DNA of 64,000 nt from Limnohabitans sp. (GTDB lineage Bacteria > Pseudomonadota > Gammaproteobacteria > Burkholderiales > Burkholderiaceae_C), in the NCBI RefSeq assembly GCF_017848645.1, contig NZ_JAFEIF010000042.1:62001-126000 (forward strand), read 5' to 3'. This document shows positions 16,636-24,920 of this stretch, piece after piece; the stretch's first letter is position 1, and the number at the start of each line of letters is the position of its first letter. The position numbers and the translations under genes are program-made. The notes beneath the pieces were generated by a model. It made no database searches and had not been told where the DNA came from. It saw nothing but the letters and a program-made list of their open reading frames with translations.

Positions 16636-18294
16636 ATGGCATTGGTAGAAGTTCAAGTCCCGGACATCGGGGATTTCGATGAAGTGACCGTCATTGAGTT
16701 GATGGTCAAAGTGGGCGACACCGTGAAAGCCGAGCAGTCGCTGATCACCGTGGAGTCCGACAAAGCCTCGATGGAGATCCCGTCGAGCACTGCAGGCGTT
16801 GTGAAAGAAATGCGCGTGGCGCTGGGTGACAAGGTCAAGCAAGGCTCTGTCGTGTTGGTGGTGGAAGCCGCTGGTGCGGCTGCAGTTCCAGCCCCAACTC
16901 CAGTTTCTTCGCCCGTCGCAGCCGTGGCTGCACCCGCGCCCGTCACCGCTCCGGTGGCTGCTGCGCCAATCGCTGCAGCATCCGGCCCCGTGCAAGTGTT
17001 TGTGCCTGACATTGGCGACTTCAAAGACGTGGTCGTCATCGAAGTCATGGTCAAGCCCGGGGACGCCATCAAGGTCGAGCAGTCGCTGATCACCGTTGAG
17101 TCTGACAAAGCCTCGATGGAAATCCCGTCGTCGCACGCTGGCGTGCTCCAAGAGCTCAAAGTCAAAGTGGGCGACAAGGTCAACATTGGCGACCTGCTGG
17201 CTGTGTTGGCTGGCACGGCCGCTGCGGCAGCCCCAGTTGCTGCGGCCGTGGCAGCACCTGTGGCCGTGGCTTCTGCTCCGGCTGCTGCGCCAACACCCGT
17301 GGCGGCGGCAGTGGCTGCGGTGGCAGCACCAGCCCACGCCCCAGGCGGCACCACGCTGGGCCTGCCCCACGCTTCGCCATCGGTGCGCAAGTTCGCCCGC
17401 GAGCTGGGTGTGCCGCTCGCAGAAGTCAAAGGCTCAGGCCTCAAAGGCCGGATCACCGAGGCCGATGTGCAAGCCTTCACCCAGGCCGTCATGTCGGGTG
17501 CTGCACAAACCAAGGCGCAAGCGGCCAAAGCCCCAGCGGCTTCTGGCGGTGAAGGCGCAGCTTTGGGCCTTATCCCATGGCCCAAGGTCGACTTTGCCAA
17601 GTTCGGCCCTATCGAGCGCAAAGAGATGGGCCGCATTAAGAAGATCAGCGGTGCCAATTTGTTGCGCAACGCCATCATGATCCCGGCCGTCACCAACCAC
17701 GACGACGCCGACATCACCGACCTCGAAGCCTTCCGCGTCTCCACCAACAAAGAGAACGAGAAGTCGGGCGTCAAAGTCACCATGCTGGCTTTCCTGATCA
17801 AGGCCTGCGTGGCCGCGCTCAAGAAATACCCAGAGTTCAACAGTTCACTTGACGGCGATGCGCTGGTCTACAAAAACTACTGGCACATCGGCTTTGCCGC
17901 TGACACGCCCAATGGTTTGATGGTGCCGGTCATCCGCGATTGCGACAAAAAAGGCGTCTTGCAGATCAGCCAAGAAATGGGTGAGCTGGCCAAGAAAGCG
18001 CGAGAAGGCAAACTCGGCCCTGCAGAAATGACCGGCGCAACCTTCACCATCTCCAGCCTCGGCGGCATTGGTGGCAAGTACTTCACGCCCATCATCAACG
18101 CACCCGAAGTGGCCATTCTCGGTGTGTGCAAGAGCACCATGGAACCCGTGTGGGACGGCAAGCAGTTTGTGCCCCGCCTGATGCTGCCTCTGTCTCTGAC
18201 ATGGGACCACCGCGTCATCGACGGGGCCGCAGCGGCACGCTTCAACGCGTTTCTGGGTCAAATCCTCAGCGACTTCCGTCGCGTGTTGCTTTAA
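16636..18294 (+). CDS. aceF: Dihydrolipoamide acetyltransferase (PDH E2)
   Basis: Core E2 of pyruvate dehydrogenase, 552 residues, transferring acetyl from lipoamide to CoA. Two lipoyl domains with the lipoylated Lys in ESDKASME (Lys43 and Lys158), separated and followed by Ala/Pro-rich flexible linkers, a peripheral subunit-binding domain (ASPSVRKFARELGV..KGSGLKGRITEADV) and the catalytic domain ending in the DHRVIDGA active-site His motif. A CTGGAGA ribosome-binding site precedes the ATG. Ten bases separate it from lpdA. Confidence 0.97.
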   Translation: MALVEVQVPDIGDFDEVTVIELMVKVGDTVKAEQSLITVESDKASMEIPSSTAGVVKEMRVALGDKVKQGSVVLVVEAAGAAAVPAPTPVSSPVAAVAAPAPVTAPVAAAPIAAASGPVQVFVPDIGDFKDVVVIEVMVKPGDAIKVEQSLITVESDKASMEIPSSHAGVLQELKVKVGDKVNIGDLLAVLAGTAAAAAPVAAAVAAPVAVASAPAAAPTPVAAAVAAVAAPAHAPGGTTLGLPHASPSVRKFARELGVPLAEVKGSGLKGRITEADVQAFTQAVMSGAAQTKAQAAKAPAASGGEGAALGLIPWPKVDFAKFGPIERKEMGRIKKISGANLLRNAIMIPAVTNHDDADITDLEAFRVSTNKENEKSGVKVTMLAFLIKACVAALKKYPEFNSSLDGDALVYKNYWHIGFAADTPNGLMVPVIRDCDKKGVLQISQEMGELAKKAREGKLGPAEMTGATFTISSLGGIGGKYFTPIINAPEVAILGVCKSTMEPVWDGKQFVPRLMLPLSLTWDHRVIDGAAAARFNAFLGQILSDFRRVLL

Positions 18295-18303
18295 GGACAG
18301 ACC

Positions 18304-20136
18304 ATGGCACTGATAGATATTCAAGTTCCTGACATTGGTGACTTCGATGAAGTCACCGTGATCGAGCTGATGGTCAAGGTGGGCGACACCGTCAAATCTG
18401 ACCAAAGCCTGATCACCGTGGAGAGCGACAAAGCCTCCATGGAAATTCCTTGCAGCCACGGCGGTGTGGTCAAAGAACTCAAGGTCAAGCTCGGCGACAA
18501 GGTCAAGCAAGGCTCGGTGGTGTTGGTGCTCGAAGGCGAGGGCGCTTCGGCGGCCCCGGCTGCAGCAGCTACCCCCGCAGCAATTCCTGCCGCAGCACCC
18601 GCTGCCCCTGTGGCCGCAGCCCCTGCACCCGCAGCGTCATCATTCGGCGGCTCTGCAGACCTCGAGTGCGATGTGCTCGTTTTGGGCGGTGGCCCCGGCG
18701 GTTACTCGGCGGCATTCCGTGCTGCTGATCTCGGCTTGAACGTGGTCATCGTCGAGCGCTACGCCACCTTGGGGGGCGTTTGTCTCAACGTAGGTTGCAT
18801 CCCATCCAAAGCGCTGCTGCACGTCGCGGCGGTGATGGACGAAGTCAGCCACATGGCCGACCTCGGCGTGGACTTCGGCAAGCCGGTGGTCAACATCGAC
18901 AAGCTCCGCGGCCACAAAGAAAAAGTCATCGGCAAACTCACCGGCGGTTTGGCTGCCATGGCCAAGATGCGCAAGGTCACGACCGTGCGCGGTTTGGGCC
19001 AATTCGTCGGCGCCAACCACCTGGAAGTGTCGGAGACCACGGGCACTGCGCAAGAACAAAACGGCAGCAAAAAAGTGATCGCGTTCAAAAAGGCCATCAT
19101 CGCCGCCGGTTCGCAAGCCGTGCGTTTGCCTTTCATGCCGAACGATCCACGCGTGGTCGACAGCACCGGTGCTTTGGAACTCAAAGAAGTGCCCAAGCGC
19201 ATGCTCATCTTGGGCGGCGGCATCATCGGCCTAGAGATGGGCACGGTTTACAGCACGCTGGGCGCACGCCTGGACGTGGTGGAAATGATGGACGGCCTCA
19301 TGCAAGGCGCTGACCGCGACTTGGTCAAGGTCTGGCAAAAGATGAACGCCAAGCGCTTTGACAACATCATGCTCAAGACCAAGACCGTGTCCGCACGCGC
19401 CTTGCCCGAAGGCATCGAAGTCACGTTTGCACCGGCAGTAGAGGGCGGCACAGCCCCCGCGCCGCAGGTGTACGACCTGGTCTTGCAAGCCGTGGGCCGC
19501 ACGCCCAACGGCAAAAAACTCGCCGCTGAAAAAGCGGGCGTCGCTGTGACCGATCGTGGCTTCATCAACGTCGACATTCAAATGCGCACCAACGTGCCGC
19601 ACATCTTCGCGATTGGCGACATCGTGGGCCAGCCCATGTTGGCGCACAAAGCGGTGCACGAAGCACACGTGGCGGCCGAAGTCATTGCGGGCGAACTGCA
19701 AGGCAACAAAGAGCTGGCAGCCGCTGCGTTCAACGCACGCGTCATCCCCAGCGTGGCCTACACCGACCCCGAAGTGGCATGGGTGGGCTTGACCGAAGAC
19801 CAAGCCAAAGCGCAAGGCATCAAGGTGAAAAAGGGCTTGTTCCCTTGGACCGCTTCGGGCCGCGCCATTGCCAACGGCCGCGACGAAGGCGTGACCAAAC
19901 TGCTGTTTGACGATTCACCCGAGGCCCACGGCCACGGCAAGATCCTGGGCGGCGGCATGGTCGGCACACACGCGGGCGACATGATTGGCGAGATCGCACT
20001 GGCGATTGAGATGGGCGCAGACGCCGTGGACATCGGCAAAACCATCCACCCCCATCCCACGCTCGGCGAAAGCATCGGCATGGCGGCAGAGGTGGCGCAT
20101 GGCAGCTGCACGGACTTGCCGCCTGCTAAGAAGTAA
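18304..20136 (+). CDS. lpdA: Dihydrolipoamide dehydrogenase (E3) with N-terminal lipoyl domain
   Basis: FAD enzyme of 610 residues that reoxidises dihydrolipoamide with NAD+. About 75 N-terminal residues are a complete lipoyl domain (Lys43 in ESDKASME) joined by an Ala/Pro linker to a standard E3: FAD-binding [15 protein letters not shown], redox disulfide [16 protein letters not shown]-binding [12 protein letters not shown] and a C-terminal dimerisation domain with HPHPT. Such lipoyl-E3 fusions are known in beta- and some other proteobacteria. It ends the pdh operon. Confidence 0.97.
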   Translation: MALIDIQVPDIGDFDEVTVIELMVKVGDTVKSDQSLITVESDKASMEIPCSHGGVVKELKVKLGDKVKQGSVVLVLEGEGASAAPAAAATPAAIPAAAPAAPVAAAPAPAASSFGGSADLECDVLVLGGGPGGYSAAFRAADLGLNVVIVERYATLGGVCLNVGCIPSKALLHVAAVMDEVSHMADLGVDFGKPVVNIDKLRGHKEKVIGKLTGGLAAMAKMRKVTTVRGLGQFVGANHLEVSETTGTAQEQNGSKKVIAFKKAIIAAGSQAVRLPFMPNDPRVVDSTGALELKEVPKRMLILGGGIIGLEMGTVYSTLGARLDVVEMMDGLMQGADRDLVKVWQKMNAKRFDNIMLKTKTVSARALPEGIEVTFAPAVEGGTAPAPQVYDLVLQAVGRTPNGKKLAAEKAGVAVTDRGFINVDIQMRTNVPHIFAIGDIVGQPMLAHKAVHEAHVAAEVIAGELQGNKELAAAAFNARVIPSVAYTDPEVAWVGLTEDQAKAQGIKVKKGLFPWTASGRAIANGRDEGVTKLLFDDSPEAHGHGKILGGGMVGTHAGDMIGEIALAIEMGADAVDIGKTIHPHPTLGESIGMAAEVAHGSCTDLPPAKK

Positions 20137-20165
20137 ATGCATGAGCCGGTAACGGCACCAAAGAA

Positions 20166-20198
20166 AAAGCCCGAACTGGTAACGGTTCGGGCTTTTTT
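20166..20198 (+). terminator. Terminator of the pdh operon
   Basis: Inverted repeat AAGCCCGAAC / GGTTCGGGCTT with a short loop followed by six T, 30 bases after the lpdA stop. A related hairpin occurs at 22967-22999. Confidence 0.9.
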
Positions 20199-20230
20199 GC
20201 TGGAGGCGCACAGCGGGCTTTCGGTTTCTC

Positions 20231-20560
20231 CTACGCCGAGGTGGCTCGCGAACGCTTGGTGTCGCGCTTGAGCCGAATTTCGACTGTTCTGCCCACTGCG
20301 CTGGCCGCTTTGACCAGTGTGTCGAGTTGAATGGACAAGTTGCTCGGGTCCAGCACACGGTCCAATTGGGACCGACTGGTGGCCATGCGTTGTGCCATGT
20401 TCACTTTGCTGAGCTTGCCGCTTTGCATGGCGTCATCCAGTTGCTCGGCCAATGCGCGTTTGAGCGCACGGGCCTGCACCTCTTCATAGATGCCGTCCTC
20501 TTTGAGGAAGTCATCAAAACTGCTGCCAGTGTGGGGATTGACTTTAGTTGCTTTGGCCAT
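20231..20560 (-). CDS. XRE/HigA-like antitoxin
   Basis: A 109-residue protein with a helix-turn-helix (SKVNMAQRMATSRSQLDRVLDPSN) and a basic C-terminus, typical of antitoxins encoded after a RelE/HigB-type toxin. It should neutralise the upstream toxin and repress the shared promoter. It overlaps the toxin gene by 17 bases. Confidence 0.82.
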   Translation of the reverse strand: MAKATKVNPHTGSSFDDFLKEDGIYEEVQARALKRALAEQLDDAMQSGKLSKVNMAQRMATSRSQLDRVLDPSNLSIQLDTLVKAASAVGRTVEIRLKRDTKRSRATSA

Positions 20561-20900
20561 TGATCCACTCCTTCAAGCGTTTGGTCGCCAGTTCAATATC
20601 GGCGGGGTTGGTTTGCTGGGTCTTCTTGACAAAGGCATGCAGCAAAATCATTTCGGACTCCTCCACAGCAAAAAGTACGCGTGCGATGCGATTTCCGATC
20701 TTGCTGCGAACCTCCCAGATTGGTCCTCGCAAATGATCGACCCGTGGTTTGCCTATGGGCCATTTGTATTGGACATAGGCAATATCTTCACCTACGGTTT
20801 GGCGATCTGCTTTGTCCAAAGTCTTCAGCCATTCGCGCACTGGCTCGCTGCCAAGTGCAGACCGGTAGAAGATAGCAGGGATTTTTCTGCTCGACGACAT
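20544..20900 (-). CDS. RelE/HigB-like (Gp49-type) toxin
   Basis: A 118-residue small basic protein of the phage Gp49/HigB group, probably a ribosome-dependent mRNA interferase. Recognisable motifs are REWLKTLDKADRQTVGEDI, the HLRGPIWEVRSK strand, RVLFAVEESEMILLHAFVKKTQQTP-like core and the terminal helix. The toxin-first order matches HigBA. The ATG at 20900 is used; the frame is open upstream to 20984 but that part lies in an lpdA relic. The pair is inserted between lpdA and the relic. Confidence 0.82.
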   Translation of the reverse strand: MSSSRKIPAIFYRSALGSEPVREWLKTLDKADRQTVGEDIAYVQYKWPIGKPRVDHLRGPIWEVRSKIGNRIARVLFAVEESEMILLHAFVKKTQQTNPADIELATKRLKEWINGQSN

Positions 20901-20904
20901 CCAT

Positions 20905-20928
20905 AAAGTGTACCTTATAAAGTACTTT
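20905..20928 (-). promoter_or_regulatory. Probable promoter/operator of the toxin-antitoxin pair
   Basis: An imperfect inverted repeat (AAAGTgtAC...GTACTTT) spans a minus-strand TATAAG -10-like hexamer immediately upstream of the toxin ATG. The position fits autorepression by the XRE antitoxin. The transcript leader would be very short. Confidence 0.4.
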
Positions 20929-20951
20929 TTGGGCGTTACAGTGATCGACTG

Positions 20952-21060
20952 CCTCACCGACCCGGAAGTGGCCTGGGTGGGCATGACCGAAGACCAGCCA
21001 TCGAGATGGGCGCAGACGCTGTGAACATCTGTAAAACCATCCAGCTACACCCCACGCTGC
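20952..21060 (+). pseudogene. Decayed fragment of an lpdA 3' end
   Basis: Two blocks closely match the intact lpdA but are joined by a deletion of about 200 bases. 20952-20999 corresponds to lpdA from about 19760 to 19806 ([14 protein letters not shown]) and 21001-21058 to about 20007-20066 (EMGADAVNICKTIQLHPTL). Several substitutions and the lost reading frame show it is dead. It is followed by its own terminator, so it looks like the tail of a former duplicate of lpdA or of a related imported E3 gene. Confidence 0.75.
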
Positions 21061-21064
21061 AACT

Positions 21065-21102
21065 AAAAAAGCCTCCAACCTGAAAGGGTTGGCGGCTTTT
21101 TC
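21065..21102 (+). terminator. Terminator behind the lpdA relic
   Basis: Hairpin AAAAAAGCCTCCAACC / GGGTTGGCGGCTTTTT with a short loop, able to work in both directions. Confidence 0.75.
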
Positions 21103-21192
21103 CTATGCAGGTTAGCGCATAGATTGGCTAATTCCTTGTCAATCCCATGTAATACTTTTAACCATAAGATAAAAAATTCAGAAAATATTTAG

Positions 21193-21218
21193 TGGCGGAT
21201 TCAAGTACGAACTGCAAC
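21193..21218. repeat. Left terminal inverted repeat of the IS30 element
   Basis: Begins TGGCGGATTCAAGTACGA and ends CTGCAAC; differs from the right end only at two adjacent bases (AC instead of GG). The transposase stop codon lies inside it. Confidence 0.9.
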
Positions 21219-22151
21219 ACGGTTTAACGAGGCATGAAACACCTCGTAGGGCGTCTTGAATCCGAGCCGCTTTCTGGGCCGGTGATTCAATCTGTTTTCG
21301 ATCATAGTCAACTCCTCATCTGTGACAGTCTCCATGCGCCTCTTTTTGGGAATGTATTGGCGCAGTAAACCATTGAAGTTCTCGTTGCTGCCGCGCTGCC
21401 AGCTGCAATACGGATCGGCAAAGTAAGTCTGGATGCCAAGGGCCTGATCGATGGCCTGGTGATCGGCAAACTCCTTGCCGTTGCCCACCGTCAAGGTCTT
21501 CACCCGTGAGTTCAAGGGCTTGAGCTTGGCTTCAATGGCCCGGCCCACCAAATCAGCAGACTTGTTGAGCACTTTTGCCAGCACAGCAAAGCCACTCTTG
21601 CGTTCTACCAGTGTCACGATGGCTTGTTTGTGAGCCGCGCCAATGACGGTATCACCTTCCCAGTGGCCCACTTGCTTGCGATCTTCAATGTGGCATGGTC
21701 TCTCGCTGATCGGGCGGCGGTTCGGGATCTGGCCACGCCTGTCACGCCCGCACAGGTGGCGTTTGCGCCGAGGCTTTTGGCTACGCAGGTTCTTGTGTAA
21801 ATCACCACCGGCGGCCTTGTTCGCATACACATGTAGGTAAACGCACTCGTGGCTAACCGCCACCTTGCCTGCAATCTGCTCGGGGCTCCATTGAATGCCA
21901 AGGTAGAAATCCACATCGGACCAGACTTTGGAATCTACACGGCGGGCATTTCGGCTTCGCTGTGCTCGCTCAGACGCCTTGGCGCAGGCTTGTTCGGCGC
22001 GATAGCCACGCTGACCGCGGCCACGGCTGAGTTCGCGGCTGATGGTGCTGCGGCTCCTGCCCAATGATCGGGCGATCTCGGTGATGGTCTGTTTGGCTTT
22101 CAAGAGGCTGTGAATTTGGTATCGTTCTTCTCGGCTGAGGTGCTTGTACAT
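21201..22151 (-). CDS. IS30-family transposase, catalytic Asp replaced by Gly
   Basis: A 316-residue transposase starting MYKHLSREERYQI, the usual IS30 N-terminus with a helix-turn-helix (TITEIARSLGRSRSTISREL). The DD(33)E core shows Asp167 (EGDTVIG) and Glu257 (GSNENFNG), but the second Asp is Gly223: the normal DNGKEF reads GNGKEF. The spacing from 223 to 257 is exactly the family's 33 residues, so this is the catalytic position. One base change (GAC to GGC at 21483-21485) explains it. The protein probably binds the ends but cannot transpose by itself. Confidence 0.92.
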   Translation of the reverse strand: MYKHLSREERYQIHSLLKAKQTITEIARSLGRSRSTISRELSRGRGQRGYRAEQACAKASERAQRSRNARRVDSKVWSDVDFYLGIQWSPEQIAGKVAVSHECVYLHVYANKAAGGDLHKNLRSQKPRRKRHLCGRDRRGQIPNRRPISERPCHIEDRKQVGHWEGDTVIGAAHKQAIVTLVERKSGFAVLAKVLNKSADLVGRAIEAKLKPLNSRVKTLTVGNGKEFADHQAIDQALGIQTYFADPYCSWQRGSNENFNGLLRQYIPKKRRMETVTDEELTMIENRLNHRPRKRLGFKTPYEVFHASLNRVAVRT

Positions 22152-22228
22152 CTGGCAACTTGGACTTGGCGGTTTGAGTGGCCATGATGCCTTGACATCC
22201 TCAGCCACCCCTCACCGGGTTCATCTTT

Positions 22229-22254
22229 GTTGCACCTCGTACTTGAATCCGCCA
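22229..22254. repeat. Right terminal inverted repeat of the IS30 element
   Basis: Read on the minus strand it starts TGGCGGATTCAAGTACGA and ends GTGCAAC, pairing with 21193-21218 at 24 of 26 bases. Confidence 0.9.
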
Positions 22255-22261
22255 GTAAAAA

Positions 22262-22857
22262 ATGACCCAATAAATTAATAACCTCGCCGCCGACCTGTGG
22301 GCGCTGGCCGACTTGCTGCGCGGCGATTTCCGTCAAAGCCAATATGGCCGCGTCATCCTGCCTTTTGCCCTGCTTCGCCGTCTGGAATGTGTGTTGGAGA
22401 GCAGCAAGTCTGCTGTGCTGATCGAAGCCGCCAAGGTGGAGAAGATGGCCATTGCCGAAGAGGCCAAGGAAAAGCTGATTTTGCGCGCTACAGGTGGGCT
22501 GAGCTTTTTCAACACTCCACCCATGGACCTGAGCACCCTTGGCGAGTCAGGCATCAAGGCCAACCTAGAGCGCTACATCCAGTGCTTTTCCAAAGACGCC
22601 CGCGAGATTTTTGACCATTTCAAGTTCGCCGAATTCATTGGCCTTCTGGGCGATGCCAACCTGCTCTACAAGGTGGTGCAAAAAGTCCGCACCATGGACT
22701 TGCATCCCAAAGCCGTTTCCAACTACGAGATGGGCTTGGTGTTTCAAGAGCTGATTCGCTAGTTTGCCGAAAGCTCGAACGACACTGCTGGCGAACACTT
22801 CACCCCGCGTGACTTCGTGCGTCTCACCACCTCGCTGGTGTTCATGGAAGGCCACGC
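22262..22857 (+). pseudogene. Truncated, stop-interrupted hsdM (type I methyltransferase)
   Basis: The frame from ATG 22262 encodes the N-terminal helical domain of a type I restriction-modification M subunit ([38 protein letters not shown], later [18 protein letters not shown]). It has a TAA at codon 4 (22271) and a TAG at 22760 in the place of a conserved Arg (LIR*FAESSN). Similarity stops after about 22850, before the SAM-binding DPTAGTGGFL motif, so no methyltransferase can be made. The IS30 end is 7 bases upstream of the ATG. The truncated frame runs on into unrelated sequence. Confidence 0.88.
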
Positions 22858-22966
22858 GCTATGTCGTGAATGTGCCGGGTTGGGAGCAGCCAGCCATGAA
22901 GCCTTGACGGCTTGTTTCAACGCACCCCATTTAAGAAGTAAACGTCTCTTTAAACCCAAGAAATCA

Positions 22967-22999
22967 AAAGCCCGAACTGTTGCCAGTTCGGGCTTTTAT
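22967..22999. terminator. Bidirectional terminator between the hsdM relic and the OYE gene
   Basis: AAAGCCCGAACTG / CAGTTCGGGCTTTT hairpin with T runs on both sides; on the minus strand it ends the Old Yellow Enzyme gene. It resembles the lpdA terminator at 20166-20198. Confidence 0.75.
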
Positions 23000-23012
23000 T
23001 CTTCAGCGTTGA

Positions 23013-24068
23013 TTACAGCGTTGGGTAATCGGTGTAGCCCTTGGCGCCGGGGGTGTAGAAGGTGCTTTGGTCGGGTACGTTCATGGCCGCATTCGCTTTA
23101 ACACGGGCGGGGAAGTCGGGGTTGGCGAGGAAGCCGGTGCCAAAGGCGACAGCGTCAAGCTTGCCTTCGGTGGTGGCCGCTTCGGCCTCGGTTGGTGTGT
23201 AGCCCATGTTGCCAATCAACACACCTTTGTAGTGGGCGCGGGCAAGGGGCATCACATCGGCTTTTTGCAGGCCAAAAAAGTCCGCCCGCATGATGTGCAA
23301 GTAGGCCAAATCAAAGCGGTTGAGTTGCTCGGCCAGGTAGGCCGTCCAGGCCAGCGGGTCGCTGTCTTTCATGTCGTTGTAGCTGTTCAGGGGCGACAGG
23401 CGCAGGCCCACGCGGTCGCTGCCGATGGCTGCACATACAGCGGTCAACACTTCAAACAGGAAGCGTGCGCGGTGTTCCAAGGTGCCGCCGTAGCTGTCGC
23501 TGCGTTGGTTGGCACTGTCGCGCAGGAATTGGTCAATCAAGTACCCGTTGGCACCGTGTACTTCCACGCCGTCAAAACCTGCAGCAATGGCGTTTTTGGC
23601 GGCCTGCGCAAAGGCTTCAACGATGGAGGCAATTTCGCTTTCCAGCAAGGCGTGGGGCGTGGCTTGGGGCAGCATGCCTTGCGCGGTGTGGGCATCGCCC
23701 TGGAGCGGCAGGTTGCTGGACGAAACAATCGGTGCCCCGCCATTGTTGGCCGGGTGTGCGGCGCGGCCAGCGTGCCAGATTTGCATGAAGATTTTGCCGC
23801 CCTTGGCATGAACAGCGGCAGTGGTCTCTTTCCAGGCTTCAATTTGTTCGGCGTTGTAAATGCCGGGTTCGTTGACAAAGGCCGAGGTGTTCTCGGCAAT
23901 CATGGTGCACTCGGTGATGATCAGCCCGGCGCTGGCGCGTTGCGCGTAGTACTCGGCCATGAGCGAATTGGGCAAATGCCCTGCACTGGCGCGCGCGCGG
24001 GTCAGCGGTGCCATAAGCATGCGGTTGGCGAGGGAAACGGAGCCGATTTGAAGAGGGCTAAACAGCAT
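23013..24068 (-). CDS. Old Yellow Enzyme family alkene reductase (NemA-like)
   Basis: FMN-dependent NAD(P)H oxidoreductase of 351 residues, length and sequence typical of N-ethylmaleimide reductase/xenobiotic reductases that reduce activated alkenes and nitro compounds. Motifs: PLTRARA near the N-terminus, [11 protein letters not shown], the active-site region [19 protein letters not shown] and the following [14 protein letters not shown], and the FMN phosphate site near [12 protein letters not shown]. An inverted repeat upstream suggests regulation by a dedicated repressor. Physiological substrate unknown. Confidence 0.92.
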   Translation of the reverse strand: MLFSPLQIGSVSLANRMLMAPLTRARASAGHLPNSLMAEYYAQRASAGLIITECTMIAENTSAFVNEPGIYNAEQIEAWKETTAAVHAKGGKIFMQIWHAGRAAHPANNGGAPIVSSSNLPLQGDAHTAQGMLPQATPHALLESEIASIVEAFAQAAKNAIAAGFDGVEVHGANGYLIDQFLRDSANQRSDSYGGTLEHRARFLFEVLTAVCAAIGSDRVGLRLSPLNSYNDMKDSDPLAWTAYLAEQLNRFDLAYLHIMRADFFGLQKADVMPLARAHYKGVLIGNMGYTPTEAEAATTEGKLDAVAFGTGFLANPDFPARVKANAAMNVPDQSTFYTPGAKGYTDYPTL

Positions 24069-24096
24069 AGGAATTTTTTTTAATCAAGGTTAAAGA

Positions 24097-24119
24097 TCGG
24101 TAGGAAAAATTGCTACCGA
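24097..24119. promoter_or_regulatory. Inverted repeat upstream of the OYE gene
   Basis: TCGGTAG-N9-CTACCGA, a perfect 7-bp dyad, 29 bases upstream of the OYE start codon. Position and symmetry fit a repressor operator, but no T tract follows, so it is not a terminator. The regulator is not identified. Confidence 0.5.
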
Positions 24120-24259
24120 GTGTCTAATTGGTGGTCAAACAGCCGATTGCAAGGCCAGCGTGTTTCGATGGCGTCGATCTTTAGCGCCTTAGGTAACGCT
24201 TGCGCATCTCGTGGGCTTCGTTCGATGCACAAGGGATAACCCTACGCCCTTTCCTGATA

Positions 24260-24299
24260 TTTCAGTCATTACTGAAAATTCAAAAGGCGAGGCTAGAAT
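24260..24299 (+). promoter_or_regulatory. Promoter/operator of gbsR-cydAB
   Basis: A perfect dyad TTTCAGT-CATT-ACTGAAA at 24260-24277 precedes a TAGAAT -10-like hexamer at 24294-24299, just before the ATG at 24306. The dyad would cover the -35 region, as expected for a repressor or autoregulator site. Confidence 0.5.
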
Positions 24300-24305
24300 C
24301 GCGAC

Positions 24306-24902
24306 ATGCCCATTTCAGATCAAATTCCTGCCCTCAACCGCGAGTTCATCGCCCATTTCGGTGAAATGGGCAGCAAGTGGGGCATCAACCGCACGGTCGG
24401 CCAAATTTATGCGCTGCTTTATGTTTCGCCCCAGGCTTTGAATGCCGATGAGATCGCCGAGGCGCTGGCGTTCTCGCGCTCCAACGTGAGCATGGGCCTC
24501 AAAGAGCTGCAGGCTTGGCGGCTGGTGCGTTTGCGTCATCAAGCGGGCGACCGGCGCGAGTACTTTGAGGCGCCCGCTGACGTCTGGGAAATCTTTCGGG
24601 TGCTGGCCGAGGAGCGCCGCCGCCGTGAAATCGAACCCACCTTGAGCATGCTGAGATCCGCCTTGCTCGAGACGCCCAGCACCGACGCAGAGAGACATGC
24701 TCAGCAGCGCATGCGGGAAATGCACGACCTGATCGACCGCCTCATGACTTGGTTTGACGACGTGCAAAAGCTTGCGCCCGAGACCGCCATGCAGCTCATG
24801 GGCATGGGCAGCACAGTGACCAAGGTGCTTGAATTCAAAGACCGCCTGACTGGTCGATCCAACAAATCCACGGGCATGAGCCCAAAAAGTGACGCCTCGT
24901 GA
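24306..24902 (+). CDS. GbsR/MarR-family transcriptional regulator
   Basis: A 198-residue winged-helix regulator of the GbsR branch: FGEMGSKWGINRTVGQIYALLYV followed by the recognition region LNADEIAEALAFSRSNVSMGLKEL and the wing RRHQAGDRREYF-like segment, then a helical C-terminal domain. It is 18 bases upstream of cydA on the same strand, so it probably controls cytochrome bd expression and its own. The effector is unknown. Confidence 0.88.
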   Translation: MPISDQIPALNREFIAHFGEMGSKWGINRTVGQIYALLYVSPQALNADEIAEALAFSRSNVSMGLKELQAWRLVRLRHQAGDRREYFEAPADVWEIFRVLAEERRRREIEPTLSMLRSALLETPSTDAERHAQQRMREMHDLIDRLMTWFDDVQKLAPETAMQLMGMGSTVTKVLEFKDRLTGRSNKSTGMSPKSDAS

Positions 24903-24920
24903 TTTCATAAGAAAGCGACC

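Larger units (their letters stand above)
21193..22254 (-). mobile_element. IS30-family insertion sequence (1062 bp)
   Basis: One complete element bounded by 26-bp terminal inverted repeats that match at 24 of 26 positions, carrying a single transposase gene on the minus strand. The flanks (TTTAG on the left, GTAAAA on the right) show no clear 2-3 bp target duplication. It lies 7 bases before the ATG of a broken hsdM gene and therefore separates that gene from its upstream region. The transposase has lost a catalytic residue. Confidence 0.93.

Noticed and set aside
13840..17370. Very long minus-strand open frame opposite aceE and aceF
   Set aside because: It mirrors the codon usage of the pdh genes on the other strand, is His/Gly/Gln-rich without any domain, and has no ribosome-binding site. 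It is an antisense shadow of high-GC coding DNA.
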